Positions 46,535 through 57,708 of a DNA stretch of 64,000 nt are shown here, piece by piece. The translations under genes were made by a program, and so were the position numbers. The notes beneath the pieces were generated by a model that saw only the letters and a program-made list of their open reading frames with translations, searched no databases and was not told where the DNA came from. The stretch is from Citrobacter amalonaticus (lineage in GTDB: Bacteria; Pseudomonadota; Gammaproteobacteria; Enterobacterales; Enterobacteriaceae). The first letter of the stretch is position 1, and each line of letters opens with the position of its first letter. The stretch lies in assembly GCA_028994555.1 (NCBI GenBank), contig JARDVN010000001.1, positions 4,845,446 to 4,909,445 on the forward strand, given 5' to 3'.

Positions 46535-47963
46535 TATTTCCCCCCCAGTAAATCACGCGCGCCCCAGTGCGGGAAGTGGCGACGCACCAGCGCATTCAGT
46601 TCCAGCTCAAAGGCGCTGAATTCTGATGGCGCGGCGCTCTCTTGCACCATCGGTTCGCGGACCATACCGGCACCGACGGTGACATTGCTCAGACGGTCGA
46701 TAAAAATAAGTCCACCGGTCACCGGGTTCTGCTGGTAGGTATCCAGCACCAGCGGCTCGTCAAAGGTCAGATTCACCAGACCAATGCCGTTCAGCGGCAG
46801 AGTGTCCACCTCACGCTGGGTCAAATTGTTGATATCCACCTGATACTGAACCTGATCGACGCGAGCACGGGTCTTTTTTGCCCGCGATTTTGATTTCGTA
46901 GCTCTGTCCCGGCGCCAGCGGCTGTTCCGCCATCCAGACCACATCGACGGCGGCGCTTTGCACTGCCGGTAAGCTCTCCTCCGCCGCCAGCAGCAAATCG
47001 CCACGGCTAATATCAATCTCGTCTTTCAGGACGAGGGTAATGGCTTCCCCCGGCAAAGGCGTCGTCCAGATCGCCATCAAAGGTGACAATGCGCGCCACA
47101 CTGGACTCTACGCCGGACGGCAATACCTTCACGCGCTGCCCCACCTTAACGCGCCCGGAAGCCAGCGTGCCGGAATAACCGCGGAAATCGAGGTTTGGGC
47201 GGTTTACGTATTGCACCGGGAAGCGCATGGGTTGGCTGTCGACCACGCGCTGGATCTCAACCGTCTCCAGCACTTCAAGTAAAGTCGGGCCGCTATACCA
47301 CGGCATGCTGACGCTTTGCGAAGCCACATTGTCGCCTTCCAGCGCGGAGAGCGGCACGAAGCGGATATCCAGATTGCCCGGCAACTGTTCGGCAAAGGTC
47401 AGATAATCTTCGCGAATACGCGCGAAAGTCTCTTCGCTGTAGTCAACCAGATCCATTTTGTTGATCGCCACCACCAGGTGCTTGATCCCCAGCAGCGTAG
47501 AAATAAAGCTGTGGCGACGGGTCTGATCCAGCACACCTTTACGGGCGTCGATCAGCAGGATCGCCAGGTCACAGGTAGAGGCGCCAGTCGCCATATTGCG
47601 GGTGTATTGCTCGTGCCCAGGGGTATCGGCAATGATAAATTTGCGTTTCTCAGTAGAGAAATAGCGATACGCCACGTCAATGGTAATGCCCTGCTCACGC
47701 TCGGCCTGCAGCCCATCCACCAGCAGCGCCAGATCCAGCTTCTCACCCTGCGTACCGTGGCGCTTGCTGTCGTTATGCAACGATGACAGCTGATCTTCAT
47801 AAATCTGACGCGTGTCGTGCAGCAGGCGACCAATCAGGGTGCTTTTGCCATCATCCACGCTACCGCAGGTTAAAAAACGCAGCAGGCTTTTATGTTGTTG
47901 AGCGACCATCCAGGCTTCGACGCCGCCTTCATTGGCAATTTGTTGTGCAAGTGTGGTGTTCAT
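46534..47963 (-). CDS. cysN: sulfate adenylyltransferase GTPase subunit CysN (two suspected frame errors)
   Basis: EF-Tu-like GTPase that drives APS synthesis with CysD. G motifs are [18 protein letters not shown] and NKMDLVDY. Breaks occur at C5 47047-47051 (four expected, inside [11 protein letters not shown]) and T6 46874-46879 (five expected, inside IAGKKTRARV). With both corrected the protein has 475 residues, the E. coli length. Fragments read as three ORFs in the raw sequence. Confidence 0.95.
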
Positions 47964-47972
47964 GGCGGCTCC

Positions 47973-48881
47973 TTAGAAATACCCCTGACGTTTCTTCAGC
48001 TCCATAGAGCCCGCCTGGTCGCGGTCAATCACGCGACCCTGCCGTTCACTGGTCGTCGAGACCAGCATCTCTTCAATAATTTCCGGCAGCGTTTGTGCAT
48101 TCGATTCCACCGCGCCAGTCAGCGGCCAGCAGCCGAGAGTACGGAAACGCACCATCCGTTTTTTGATCATCTCGCCGGGCTGCAGGTCGATACGATCGTC
48201 ATCGATCATCATCAACATACCGTCGCGCTCCAGCACCGGGCGCTCCGCCGCCAGATACAGCGGGACGATCTCGATATTTTCCAGCCAGATGTACTGCCAG
48301 ATATCCTGTTCCGTCCAGTTGGACAGCGGGAAGACGCGGATACTTTCGCCTTTGTTAATCTGCCCGTTGTAGTTGTGCCACAGTTCAGGACGCTGGTTTT
48401 TCGGATCCCAGCGATGAAAGCGGTCGCGGAAGGAGTAGATGCGCTCTTTCGCCCGCGATTTTTCTTCATCGCGACGCGCACCGCCAAAGGCGGCATCAAA
48501 ACCGTATTTGTTCAGCGCCTGCTTCAGCCCTTCGGTTTTCATAATGTCAGTGTGTTTGGCGCTGCCGTGGACAAAGGGGTTGATACCCATCGCCACTCCT
48601 TCCGGGTTTTTATGCACCAGCAGCTCGCAGCCGTACGCTTTGGCAGTACGATCGCGGAATTCATACATCTCGCGGAATTTCCAGCCAGTATCGACATGCA
48701 GCAGCGGGAACGGCAGCGAGCCAGGATAGAATGCCTTCCGGGCCAGATGCAGCATAACGCTGGAATCTTTGCCAATGGAGTAAAGCATTACCGGGTTCGA
48801 GAATTCTGCTGCCACCTCGCGAATGATGTGGATGCTTTCGGCCTCCAGCTGTCGCAGGTGGGTGAGTCGTTTTTGGTCCAT
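47973..48881 (-). CDS. cysD: sulfate adenylyltransferase subunit CysD
   Basis: Catalytic subunit making APS from sulfate and ATP, in the CysDN complex. 302 residues as in E. coli; PP-loop motif [14 protein letters not shown]. First gene of cysDNC, divergent from iap with a 274-bp spacer. Confidence 0.96.
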   Translation of the reverse strand: MDQKRLTHLRQLEAESIHIIREVAAEFSNPVMLYSIGKDSSVMLHLARKAFYPGSLPFPLLHVDTGWKFREMYEFRDRTAKAYGCELLVHKNPEGVAMGINPFVHGSAKHTDIMKTEGLKQALNKYGFDAAFGGARRDEEKSRAKERIYSFRDRFHRWDPKNQRPELWHNYNGQINKGESIRVFPLSNWTEQDIWQYIWLENIEIVPLYLAAERPVLERDGMLMMIDDDRIDLQPGEMIKKRMVRFRTLGCWPLTGAVESNAQTLPEIIEEMLVSTTSERQGRVIDRDQAGSMELKKRQGYF

Positions 48882-49155
48882 AACCGTTCCTTTACAATAC
48901 CGCGAATGTCGAGCACGTCAGATAACCCGACTATAGGGAGCGCAAGAGAACGAATGAAATTACGAATTGGAATGAGTAGTTCCTCAAAGGAATAACGATC
49001 TGGCAAAGCAAATATCAAAAAGTGCTTAACCCGCCGGAATTCGGGCATTTAAGAGCAAATGAAATTGTTTTAGCGGGGTCACGGTTTCATACTAGGCGGA
49101 TTAAATTTTTTGCTGTGTATTCAGGGCTTCCCCCGCTGGCTATTAAGGATCCTCT
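48882..49155. other. intergenic region between cysD and iap
   Basis: Divergent promoter region, no gene. It contains a GGAATGAGTAGTTCC element (about 48970-48984, partly palindromic) and a following AAAGGAATAACG, a plausible CysB-bound area for cysDNC. The end at 49140-49155 supplies the GGAT spacer and ATG region of iap. Confidence 0.4.
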
Positions 49156-50195
49156 ATGTTTTCCGCAACGCGCCGCCTTTCTACTCTCCTGGCGCTCGGC
49201 GTATGTTTTATTGTCCCCGCTCAGGCGTCATCGCCAAAACCGGGGGGATTTTGCGACCTCACAGACTCGCCATATCGCAACTGTATTTCCTGGCAGAATG
49301 ACCGGCTCACCGGCAGAAATGTTATCTGCCGACTATTTGCGCCAACAATTTGAGCAAATGGGTTATCGCAGCGACATCCGTACATTCAACAGTCGCTATA
49401 TTTATACCGCCAAAAATAACCGCAAAAACTGGCATAACGTCACCGGCAGTACCGTTATTGCCGCCCACGAAGGCAAGGCCCCGCAGCAGATTATTATCAT
49501 GGCGCATCTGGATACCTACGCGCCGCAAAGCGATGCCGACACCGACGCGAATCTTGGCGGACTCACTCTGCAAGGCGTAGATGATAACGCCGCCGGGCTG
49601 GGCGTGATGCTTGAACTGGCGGAACGTCTGAAAGATGTGCCGACCGAATACGGTATTCGCTTTATTGCGACCAGCGGCGAAGAAGAGGGAAAACTGGGGG
49701 GCTGAAAATCTGCTGAAGCGCATGAGTACGGCAGAGAAGAAAAATACGCTGCTGGTGATTAATCTCGACAACCTGATTGTCGGCGACAAACTCTATTTTA
49801 ATAGCGGGCAGAGCACGCCGGAAGCCGTGCGTAAATTAACCCGCGATCGGGCGTTAGCCATTGCACGCAATCATGGTATTGCCGCCAGCAGCAATCCAGG
49901 CCTGAATAAGGATTATCCAAAAGGCACCGGTTGCTGCAATGACGCGGAGGTTTTCGATAAAGCAGGAATTTCGGTGCTTTCCGTCGAGGCGACGAACTGG
50001 AATCTTGGCAAGAAAGATGGTTACCAGCAGCGCGCCAAAACCACCTCTTTCCCGGCGGGAAATAGCTGGCACGACGTGCGCCTTGATAATCAGCAGCATA
50101 TTGATAAAGCCCTGCCAGGACGCATTGAACACCGCAACCGCGACGTCATGCGCATTATGCTGCCGCTAGTGAAAGAATTAGCGAAAGCGAGCTAA
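49156..50195 (+). CDS. iap: alkaline phosphatase isozyme-conversion aminopeptidase Iap (two suspected frame errors)
   Basis: Periplasmic M28 aminopeptidase that trims alkaline phosphatase N-termini. The signal peptide (LALGVCFIVPAQASS) follows MFSATRR. Zinc-site motifs are IIIMAHLDTYA, GVDDNAAG and ATSGEEEGK. Breaks occur at G6 49242-49247 (five expected, PKPGDFA) and G6 49696-49701 (five expected, EGKLGAENLL). Corrected, it has 345 residues as in E. coli. REP follows, then cysH. Confidence 0.94.
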
Positions 50196-50200
50196 TCATA

Positions 50201-50232
50201 TTGCCGGATAAGACAATGCCATTATCCGGCAA
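50201..50232. repeat. REP-like element between iap and cysH
   Basis: TTGCCGGATAA (50201-50211) and TTATCCGGCAA (50222-50232) form a perfect 11-bp stem between convergent genes. No CRISPR repeats are seen here. Confidence 0.75.
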
Positions 50233-50262
50233 TACTGTCAGACCGTCATAGGGTGGTTTGTT

Positions 50263-50997
50263 TCACCCTTCGTGCAGCCCGCATTCCCGCTTCAGGCCAA
50301 AGAAGCGGGTCTCTTCTTCTGCCATGCCGGGTTCCCATTTCCGCGTGGTGTGGGTATCGCCGACGGAAAGATAGCCCTGATCCCACAGCGGGTGGTATTT
50401 CAGGCCGTGTTTTTGCAGATACTGATATACCGTGCGGTTATCCCAGTCGATAATCGGCAGCACTTTAAATACGCCACGCTGAATCGCCAGCACCGGCAGA
50501 TGCGCACGGCTACCGGACTGTTCGCGCCGCAGTCCTGCAAACCAGGTTTGCGCATTCAGTTCCTGCAACGCCCGGTTCATCGGTTCGACTTTGTTGATCT
50601 CATTGTATTTCTCAATACCTTCAACCCCTTGCTCCCATAGCTTACCGTAACGCGCTTCCTGCCAGGCGGCGCTCTCGGTTGCACGGTAGACCTTCAGGTT
50701 CAGTTTGAGCTTGTCCGTTAACTCGTCGATAAACTGATAGGTTTCCGGGAACAGATAGCCGGTATCGGTCAGGATCACCGGGATATCCGGGCGGATCTGG
50801 TTTACCAGATGCAGACTCACCGCCGCCTGAATACCAAAGCTGGAGGAGAGCACGTAATTGCCGGGCAGGTGCTCCAGCGCCCAGGCCACACGGCCTTCGG
50901 CATCCAGCTTTTCCAGTTGAGAGTTAATTTCTGCCAGCGCCATGACGCGTTCCACTTTTGGCAGCGCGTTCAGAGCGTGTAGATCGAGTCTGGACAT
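50263..50997 (-). CDS. cysH: phosphoadenosine phosphosulfate reductase CysH
   Basis: Reduces PAPS to sulfite with thioredoxin. 244 residues as in E. coli. The PAPS motif is [10 protein letters not shown], and the redox cysteine is in the C-terminal KRECGLHEG. Last gene of cysJIH. Confidence 0.96.
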   Translation of the reverse strand: MSRLDLHALNALPKVERVMALAEINSQLEKLDAEGRVAWALEHLPGNYVLSSSFGIQAAVSLHLVNQIRPDIPVILTDTGYLFPETYQFIDELTDKLKLNLKVYRATESAAWQEARYGKLWEQGVEGIEKYNEINKVEPMNRALQELNAQTWFAGLRREQSGSRAHLPVLAIQRGVFKVLPIIDWDNRTVYQYLQKHGLKYHPLWDQGYLSVGDTHTTRKWEPGMAEEETRFFGLKRECGLHEG

Positions 50998-51002
50998 AAG
51001 AA

Positions 51003-51095
51003 CCTCGTTTGCCTGTTTTGCCGGGCGGCACTGCGTTTGCCCGGCCTACAAAACCCGTAGGCCCGGTAAGCGAAGCGCCACCGGGCAAAGGATGG
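51003..51095. repeat. REP elements in the cysI-cysH spacer
   Basis: GCCGGGCGGC with GCCCGGC (51019-51041) and GGCCCGGTAAGCG with CGCCACCGGGC (51060-51087) form two inverted palindromes between cysI and cysH, within one operon. Confidence 0.65.
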
Positions 51096-51096
51096 G

Positions 51097-52811
51097 TTAT
51101 TCCCAGAAATCGCGTGCGGGATCAAGCACCGGGCGAATAATGCCCGCACGCACCGTAAAGTCGCCGAAGCCTTCACCCGCTTCGCGCTCTTTCGCCCAGC
51201 GCCCAATCAGCTCATCCAGCGAGTCGAGAATTTCCGGCTCGGTGATATTTTCTTTGAACATCCGAGGTATACGCGTGCCAATTCGGTTACCACCGAGATG
51301 CAGGTTATAGCGGCCAGGCGCTTTCCCGACCAGACCGACTTCCGCCAGCATCGCACGACCACAACCGTTCGGGCAGCCCGTTACGCGCATGACGATGTGT
51401 TCATCGCTGACGTTATGTTTCGCCATCAGTCCGTCAATCTTGTCGATAAACGTCGGCAGGAAGCGCTCGGCCTCTGCCATCGCCAGCGGACAAGTCGGGA
51501 ACGACACGCAGGCCATGGAGTTTTCACGCTGTGGCGTCACGGTATTCATCAGACCGCTCTCTTGCGCGATCTTCTCAATCTTCGCCTTCTGGCTTTCCGG
51601 TACGCCAGCGATAATCAGATTCTGATTCGCGGTAATACGGAACTCACCTTTATGGATTTTTGCGATTTCCAGCAGACCCGTTTTCAGCGGACGCCCCGGA
51701 TAATCGAGGATACGGCCATTTTCGATAAACAGCGTCAGATGCCATTTATTATCGATGCCCTTCACCCAGCCAATGCGATCGCCGCGACCGGTGAATTCGT
51801 ACGGACGAATCGGTTCGAATTTGATGCCTGCACGACGTTCCACTTCCGCTTTAAACGTCTCTACCCCCCACGCGTTCCAGCGTGTATTTGGTTTTCGCAT
51901 TTTTACGATCGGTACGGTTACCCCAGTCGCGCTGGGTGGTGACCACCGCTTCCGCTACGGCCAGCGTGTGCTCCAGCGGCAGATAGCCAAACTCGCTCGC
52001 AGTACGGGCATAGGTTTTTTTTATTACCGTGCTCGATAGAAAGACCGCCACCCACCAGCAGGTTAAAGCCCACCAGCTTGCCGTTCTCCGCCACGGCGAC
52101 AAAGTTCATGTCGTTGGCGTGCAGATCGATGTCGTTCTGCGGCGGGATCACTACCGTGGTTTTAAACTTACGCGGCAGATAGGTCTGACCGAGGATCGGT
52201 TCTTCATCCGTCGTCGCGACTTTTTCCTGATCGAGCCAAATTTCAGCATACGCGCGGGTACGCGGCAGCAGATGCTCGGAGATCTTTTTCGCCCACTCAT
52301 AGGCTTCAGCATGCAGCTCAGACTCGTACGGGTTCGAGGTGCACAGCACGTTACGGTTCATGTCGTTGGCGGTTGCCAGCGCATCCAGCCCCACGGAGTG
52401 CAGCATCTGGTGCACCGGTTTCACGTTCTTCTTCAGGATCCCGTGGAACTGGAACGTCTGACGGTTGGTCAGGCGAATGCTGCCGTAAATCGTGTTCTCG
52501 GCGGCGAATTTATCAATCGCCTGCCACTGTTTGGTGGTGATTACGCCACCCGGCAGACGGCAGCGAAGCAACATCGCATGACGCGGCTCCAGCTTCTGCT
52601 CGGCACGCTCGGCACGGATATCACGGTCATCCTGTTGGTACATTCCGTGAAAACGGATCAGCAGGAAGTTGTCACCTTTAAAACCGCCGGTGAGACCGTC
52701 ATTCAAATCTTCAGCAATGGTGCCGCGTAGATAGTTGCTTTCCAGCTTCATACGCTCGGCGTCTGCCAGTTTACCTTCGACCACCAGGGGTCCCGGATGT
52801 TTATCGCTCAT
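51097..52811 (-). CDS. cysI: sulfite reductase hemoprotein subunit CysI (two suspected frame errors)
   Basis: Siroheme/[4Fe-4S] protein reducing sulfite to sulfide. Cluster cysteines are in [13 protein letters not shown] and [11 protein letters not shown]. Breaks occur at C6 51864-51869 (five expected, ERVGVETFK) and T8 52015-52022 (seven expected, EHGNKKTYAR). Corrected it has 570 residues, as in E. coli. Overlaps cysJ by one base. Confidence 0.95.
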
Positions 52812-54613
52812 TAGTAGACATCTCGCTGATAACGGCGCTCAACGCGCAGCTCACTTAAAAATTCATCCGCTGATTCCGCGTCCATCGCGCCGAATTCAGC
52901 TATCACGTCCAGCAATGCCTGCTCAACGTCCTTCGCCATGCGATTCGCGTCGCCGCAGACATAAATGTGGGCACCGTCATTGATCCAGCGCCACAGTTCT
53001 GCGCCCTGTTCGCGCAGTTTGTCTTGTACGTAGACTTTTTCTTTTTTGGTCTCGTGACCAGGCGAGATCGATACGACTCAGTACGCCTTCTTTGACGTAA
53101 CGCTGCCATTCCACCTGGTAGAGGAAATCTTCAGTAAAGTGCGGGTTGCCAAAGAACAGCCAGTTTTTACCGGACGCTCCCTCAGCAGCGCGCTGTTGCA
53201 TAAAGGCGCGAAACGGCGCAATGCCTGTCCCTGGACCAATCATGATCACCGGGGTTTCAGGGTTCGTCGGCAGACGGAAGTTATCGTTATGTTCGATGAA
53301 CACACGCACCTCGCCATCTTCTTCGACGCGATCGGCCAGGAAGCTGGATGCGCCACCGGCACGCGCGCGGCCTTCCACTTCATAACGCACCGCTCCCACG
53401 GTGATGTGCACTTCGCTCTCCACTTCGGCCTGTGAAGACGCAATGGAGTACAGGCGCGGCGTTAACGGACGCAACAGATCGACTAACGCTTGTGCATCCA
53501 GTTGTGCGGGCGAGAAGCGCAGCATATCGACAACAGGCGTCGTGGTGGCGTAATGCTGCAACTGTGCCTTATCGCCAACCAGCGGCAACAACGAATCACT
53601 GCGTGTTAAGGTGGCATAATTTTCAACGATATTGGCGGTATTTACGGTCAGCTCAACATGCCACTGTAGCGCTTCGGACAGCGAGAGAGACTGCCCATTG
53701 ACCGTAACCGGCTCATCGCCTTTCAGCCAGACCAGTTCTACGATCTCTTTCACCAGCGCCGGATCGTTTTGATACCAGACACCCAACGCATCGCCAGGCT
53801 GGTAGCGCAAACCCGAGTCACCAAGATCGATTTCAATATGGCGAACGTCTTTCTCTGAATCGCGTCCGGTGATTTTTTGATTCACGGACAACGTGGCGCT
53901 TAGCGGCGCTTCTTTGGTATACGGACTGGTGTGGATCTCATTTACTGCGCCGCTGGCAACCGGCTGAGCCTGTGTCGCAACCGGCGCTCGTGATTTCAAC
54001 ACCTCAACCACACGAGCACGCCACTCGGCGGCGGCGGCCTGGTATTCCACATCAGCATCAACGCGATCTAACAGGCGCTCACCGCCGAGCTCTGCCAGTT
54101 TATTGTCAAAATCTTTGCCCGACTGGCAGAAAAATTCGTATGACGTGTCACCAAGACCAAAAACGGCAAAGGCGGTGTTTTCAAGCTTCGGTGCTTTTTT
54201 TAGAGAACAGGAACTTATGCAACGCGACCGCTTCTTCCGGGGGCTCACCTTCTCCCTGCGTGGACGTGACGACAACCAGCAGCTTTTCATTGGCGATTTG
54301 TTTGAATTTGTAGTCGCCTGCGTTAACCAGCGTAACGCTAAGTTTTGCTGCCAGCAGGTCATCACGCAGCGCTTCCGCCACTCGGCGCGCATTCCCCCGT
54401 TTGGGATGCGGAGACAAGCGTGATGCCCGGCATTTCCACCACGGGAGCGGGTGTGGCAACGGCTGCGCCAGGTTGCTGATTCAGCGTGCCCCAGAAATAG
54501 CCAGAAACCCATGCAAGCTGCGTGGGCGTAAGATCGGTGGTGGCCGCCTGGAGGCGTGCCAGTTGCTCCGGGTTCAGCGGAAGCAAAGCGGAAGGTGGGG
54601 CCTGTGTCGTCAT
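52811..54613 (-). CDS. cysJ: sulfite reductase flavoprotein subunit CysJ (three suspected frame errors)
   Basis: Passes electrons from NADPH through FAD and FMN to CysI. Flavodoxin domain after about residue 60 ([22 protein letters not shown]), FAD domain ([13 protein letters not shown]), NADPH domain ([16 protein letters not shown]). Breaks occur at C5 54394-54398, T7 54195-54201 and T6 53042-53047. The three insertions sum to +3, so a length check alone misses them; corrected it has 599 residues as in E. coli. The C-terminus RRYQRDVY is found after the last correction. Confidence 0.95.
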
Positions 54614-54918
54614 GCGTCGTTATGTTCCAGTAAGCAAAGCGGATTTAAGCAATAAAACCCAAACTGATGATAAGGGTAACGGCGGCGATAATAACAATTA
54701 AAGAAGGGATGGAAATAACAAATAACCAAATGGACTAACCTGTTTTAGCTATAGTTATTAGCGACAAAAACGATTAAATAACCACATGATATATAAACAG
54801 TTATTTAATTTTTCTCATCTATATGTGGCATTCTGACGCTTAGCGCCCTTTTAACTAATGATAAAAAATGTACTTTACGGTACCCTACGGCGTTTTTTTG
54901 CATTCGTGAGAGTAAATA
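54614..54918. other. 305-bp divergent region between cysJ and queD
   Basis: AT-rich, no gene seen. It must hold the cysJIH promoter (minus) and the queD promoter (plus). The AT-rich block 54720-54860 suits CysB and RNA polymerase binding, but no clear consensus was found. A T-run with ACGGTACCCTACGGCG upstream (about 54875-54900) lies just before queD; no preQ1 riboswitch shape was recognised. Confidence 0.4.
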
Positions 54919-55281
54919 ATGACCACCACCCTGTTTAAAGATTTCACCTTCGAAGCCGCTCACCGCCTGCCGCACGTACCGGAAGGGCATAAATGTGGCC
55001 GTCTGCACGGACACTCTTTTATGGTGCGCCTTGAAGTCACCGGTGAAGTCTGCCCTCATACGGGATGGATTATCGATTTCGCTGAATTAAAAGCCGCATT
55101 TAAGCCAACGTATGACAGGCTTGATCATTACTACCTGAACGATATTCCCGGTCTCGAAAACCCGACCAGCGAAGTGCTGGCGAAATGGATTTGGGATCAG
55201 GTCAAACCATCCATTCCCTTGCTGAGCGCGGTGATGGTAAAAGAGACCTGCACAGCGGGCTGTGTCTATCGCGGCGAATAA
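54919..55281 (+). CDS. queD: 6-carboxytetrahydropterin synthase QueD
   Basis: First dedicated step of queuosine synthesis after GTP cyclohydrolase I. 120 residues (E. coli 121); zinc His in [10 protein letters not shown] and GRLHGHSF, catalytic Cys in GHKCGRLHG. It faces queE tail to tail. Confidence 0.95.
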   Translation: MTTTLFKDFTFEAAHRLPHVPEGHKCGRLHGHSFMVRLEVTGEVCPHTGWIIDFAELKAAFKPTYDRLDHYYLNDIPGLENPTSEVLAKWIWDQVKPSIPLLSAVMVKETCTAGCVYRGE

Positions 55282-55287
55282 GTATTT

Positions 55288-55365
55288 CGTCTTGCCGGAT
55301 AGCGACGTAAAGCGTCTTATCCGGCTAACAGAAAAGCCCGGTAAGCTAACGCGCCGGGCTTTTTT
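55288..55365. terminator. REP element and bidirectional terminator between queD and queE
   Basis: A REP-like GCCGGATAG/TTATCCGGC stem (55292-55325) is followed by AAAGCCCGG (55333-55341), a loop and CCGGGCTTT (55354-55362) with T5 at 55361-55365. The stem has A/T runs on both sides and can serve both convergent genes. Confidence 0.85.
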
Positions 55366-55366
55366 A

Positions 55367-56038
55367 TCAGGCAATATTCAGATACTTGTGCGTCTGCATC
55401 GACAGGCGCCAGTTGCGGGCGATACAGGTATCGATGCACAGCCGGGTAGCGTCTTCTTTCTGACTGATAGGTTGCAGCGCAATCACCCGCGGTTTGTCAT
55501 CGCTCAGCGTGGCGAGCAGTTCGTCCAGCGCTTCAATATCACGTACGCGTCCAACCGGGTGTTTGATCTCATTTGCGCGTTCCAGCGCCTGGGAGAGAAC
55601 GTTATAACCACCGCGCATGTTCACCTTCGGAGAAACGGTCACCCAGGTATTGGGTGTGCAGCGCACTTCGTGTGTACCGCTGGTTTCTATCTGGCAGCTA
55701 AAGCCGTTCTTTTCCAGCAAATCAGTGAGTGGCATCAGATCATGAATACAGGGTTCACCACCGGTGATCACTACATGACGCGCGGTGTAACCTTGTCGGC
55801 CAATCACCGCCAGCAGATCTTCACTGCTTGCCGCGCCCCATTTATCACTCTCTTTGGTTTTCGCCAGGATGCTGTACAGGGAGACTTCCCGATCCTCAAG
55901 CTTATCCCAGGTGTGTTTGGTATCGCACCAGGCACAGCCAACCGGGCATCCCTGTAAACGAATAAAAATGGCGGGGACGCCGGTAAAATAACCCTCACCT
56001 TGCAGGGTCTGGAACATCTCGTTAATCGGGTACTGCAT
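55367..56038 (-). CDS. queE: 7-carboxy-7-deazaguanine synthase QueE
   Basis: Radical SAM enzyme of queuosine synthesis. 223 residues; the cluster motif is GCPVGCAWCDTKHTW (C-x3-C-x2-C), and the substrate-side ITGGEPCIHDL is conserved. E. coli QueE also affects division under stress; that cannot be judged here. Confidence 0.95.
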   Translation of the reverse strand: MQYPINEMFQTLQGEGYFTGVPAIFIRLQGCPVGCAWCDTKHTWDKLEDREVSLYSILAKTKESDKWGAASSEDLLAVIGRQGYTARHVVITGGEPCIHDLMPLTDLLEKNGFSCQIETSGTHEVRCTPNTWVTVSPKVNMRGGYNVLSQALERANEIKHPVGRVRDIEALDELLATLSDDKPRVIALQPISQKEDATRLCIDTCIARNWRLSMQTHKYLNIA

Positions 56039-56161
56039 AGCATTCTCTGTAAAGGGGATAATGAGTAAGTATCGCAGATTTCGCCTTCCCGGTCATGCGC
56101 AGCGGCAGCGTAAGGTAAAATGACTCTGCTCGCCATAAGACATATATCGAGCTTAGTTTCT

Positions 56162-56479
56162 CTACCGCTTGCCCATGAGCTTAAACTGTAACTTGATGCT
56201 CCAAACCAGATTGATAAAGAAAGGGTTAAAAAAGACTGAAATCAAGGCTAAGATGAGGCAGCAAAGTATAAACATTATAAATGGCTCACCCCCTCCCATT
56301 GTTGCAGGAAAAAGCATGGAGAAGAATAACGCGCCACCCCATGCATAGTATTTCCAGGCGTAGAGAAAAAAAGCACGGCTTACGCTGATGTTTTTCTTTC
56401 TCGCTAACTTAAGCAAGAAACGAATGTTTTTTTCTTTCATTCCAGCATTCACGAGTATTGTCCTTATGTCGTCATTCAT
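56162..56479 (-). CDS. two-TM protein, candidate immunity paralog 3
   Basis: 105 residues. The N-terminal helical part (about 1-30) is followed by a membrane-proximal ISVSRAFFLYAWKYYAW and two hydrophobic stretches (about 45-65 and 68-88), ending WSIKLQFKLMGKR. It is clearly related to the 104-residue protein at 57709-58023 (shared NIS.SRAFFLYAW.YYAW and FF.PF.INL.WSIK.Q.KL.GK). No family name is certain. It is last in the island and oriented like its neighbours. Confidence 0.7.
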   Translation of the reverse strand: MNDDIRTILVNAGMKEKNIRFLLKLARKKNISVSRAFFLYAWKYYAWGGALFFSMLFPATMGGGEPFIMFILCCLILALISVFFNPFFINLVWSIKLQFKLMGKR

Positions 56480-56557
56480 ATTACAGCACCATTAAAAGCT
56501 ATTAACATATATAAAAACACTATCCTGCTCGACATCAAAGTAATACCGGAAAATCAT

Positions 56558-56905
56558 TTAAACCCCTCGTAATTTGATATAAACCTTCCAAACCTTAAAG
56601 TAATTTTTATGAAGCCGACAGGTTAACTCGATAACAAAAAATAACAACCCGAATATTAAAAAAAATGCCCATAACTCACTGAAGTCTTTTTGTGCAATTG
56701 AACATATAAAAAATGACATAACAAAAAACAATATAATATCAACCTTGATGATATTTGCATCTGTTAATAAATATGCCTTTTGTAAATCGATCTTGTTTTC
56801 ATTAGCAAAGCGAATAAGTTTCTGTGCTTTATACTCACTTAAACCCGCAAGTGTAACACGCTCAATTAAAGCTTTATCATTCTGATCATATGTTTTAAAG
56901 AACAT
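56558..56905 (-). CDS. two-TM protein, divergent candidate immunity paralog 2
   Basis: 115 residues, AT-rich. An N-terminal helical domain (DQNDKALIERVTLAGLSE, then LIRFANENKIDLQKAYLL) has the same layout as the 104- and 105-residue neighbours, followed by two TM segments (ILFFVMSFFICSIAQ and WAFFLIFGLLFFVIEL) and a basic tail. It starts 4 bp after the corrected stop of the DUF4225-like gene, so it is probably co-transcribed and co-translated. Confidence 0.65.
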   Translation of the reverse strand: MFFKTYDQNDKALIERVTLAGLSEYKAQKLIRFANENKIDLQKAYLLTDANIIKVDIILFFVMSFFICSIAQKDFSELWAFFLIFGLLFFVIELTCRLHKNYFKVWKVYIKLRGV

Positions 56906-56909
56906 TTTT

Positions 56910-57696
56910 TTATTCCCTCAAATCGGACCAGTTAGTGCTTTCCCCACCAAGAAGTTGATAAATAGTGACACCACTAACTGCATCACCGGTTAACTCATTA
57001 GCTCCCCCCAACAGCGCCCAAGGTTCTCCAGTTGCGAATATAATCTTCCCGGATATAGCGGAATAATTTCCACGAATCTGTTCTCAACGTCAGCGTTGAG
57101 ACCGAGCCGAAAGAAAGAACAAGATCTCCCGTTGAAAAAGTAATATCACCATCTTTGTCATCCCCACCTAATAGCTTTGCTGCCTGTCGGTAAGCATACC
57201 GCAAAGGCATTTTATTAGGATCGTCATGATATAATAAATAATAACCATTTTCCCAAACATTCTCACTCCCCTGCATCATTAAAGGAATTCCATAAGTTTT
57301 ACATGCAGCACCGAGGCTTGCTTTACATAAACCAAAACCACCGATTGCTTGCATTGCCCCACTAACAAATCCGATTTGTTTTAATGCTATAGTAAGAGTA
57401 GAATGCCTTACTCTTTCACGCTCAGCTATTGCATATAATTTAACACTCCCTATTCTCAGATACATATGATACTTAATTAAAGACTTATGATATTCACGTA
57501 GTCTATCCATCGCCCTGCCGAAATCTAATTTCCCATATCGATATTCATCAAGACAATCTGATGTAAATCTACGTTCCTCTATCATATATTTTGTACGTAT
57601 AGCTGAATCATGAATATATTGAAAGCCGATATCATAGACAAGTCGGTCAATCCTTTCTTTTTCACTTTGCAAATTCATTAATCCATAACTACTCAA
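56910..57696 (-). CDS. DUF4225-like protein, candidate toxin (one suspected frame error)
   Basis: 261 residues once the C6 run at 57004-57009 (five expected) is corrected; uncorrected it stops after GAVGGS at 232 residues. The corrected C-terminus is GANELTGDAVSGVTIYQLLG. The N-terminal half is basic and helical; residues 100-150 are a glycine-rich hydrophobic stretch (VSGAMQAIGGFGLCKASL) followed by GIPLMMQGSENVWENGYYLL, a pattern I associate with DUF4225 proteins from memory. Members are hypothetical; association with toxin systems is my inference from the flanking two-TM genes. Codon use and AT content differ from both flanks. Confidence 0.6.
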
Positions 57697-57708
57697 AATA
57701 ACCTCCTG

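Noticed and set aside
46537..46543. C7 run in the end of cysN as another insertion
   Set aside because: The frame through it gives a normal C-terminus ARDLLGGK and stop; no correction is needed.
50196..50262. CRISPR array after iap
   Set aside because: Only one palindromic REP unit, no repeat-spacer series.
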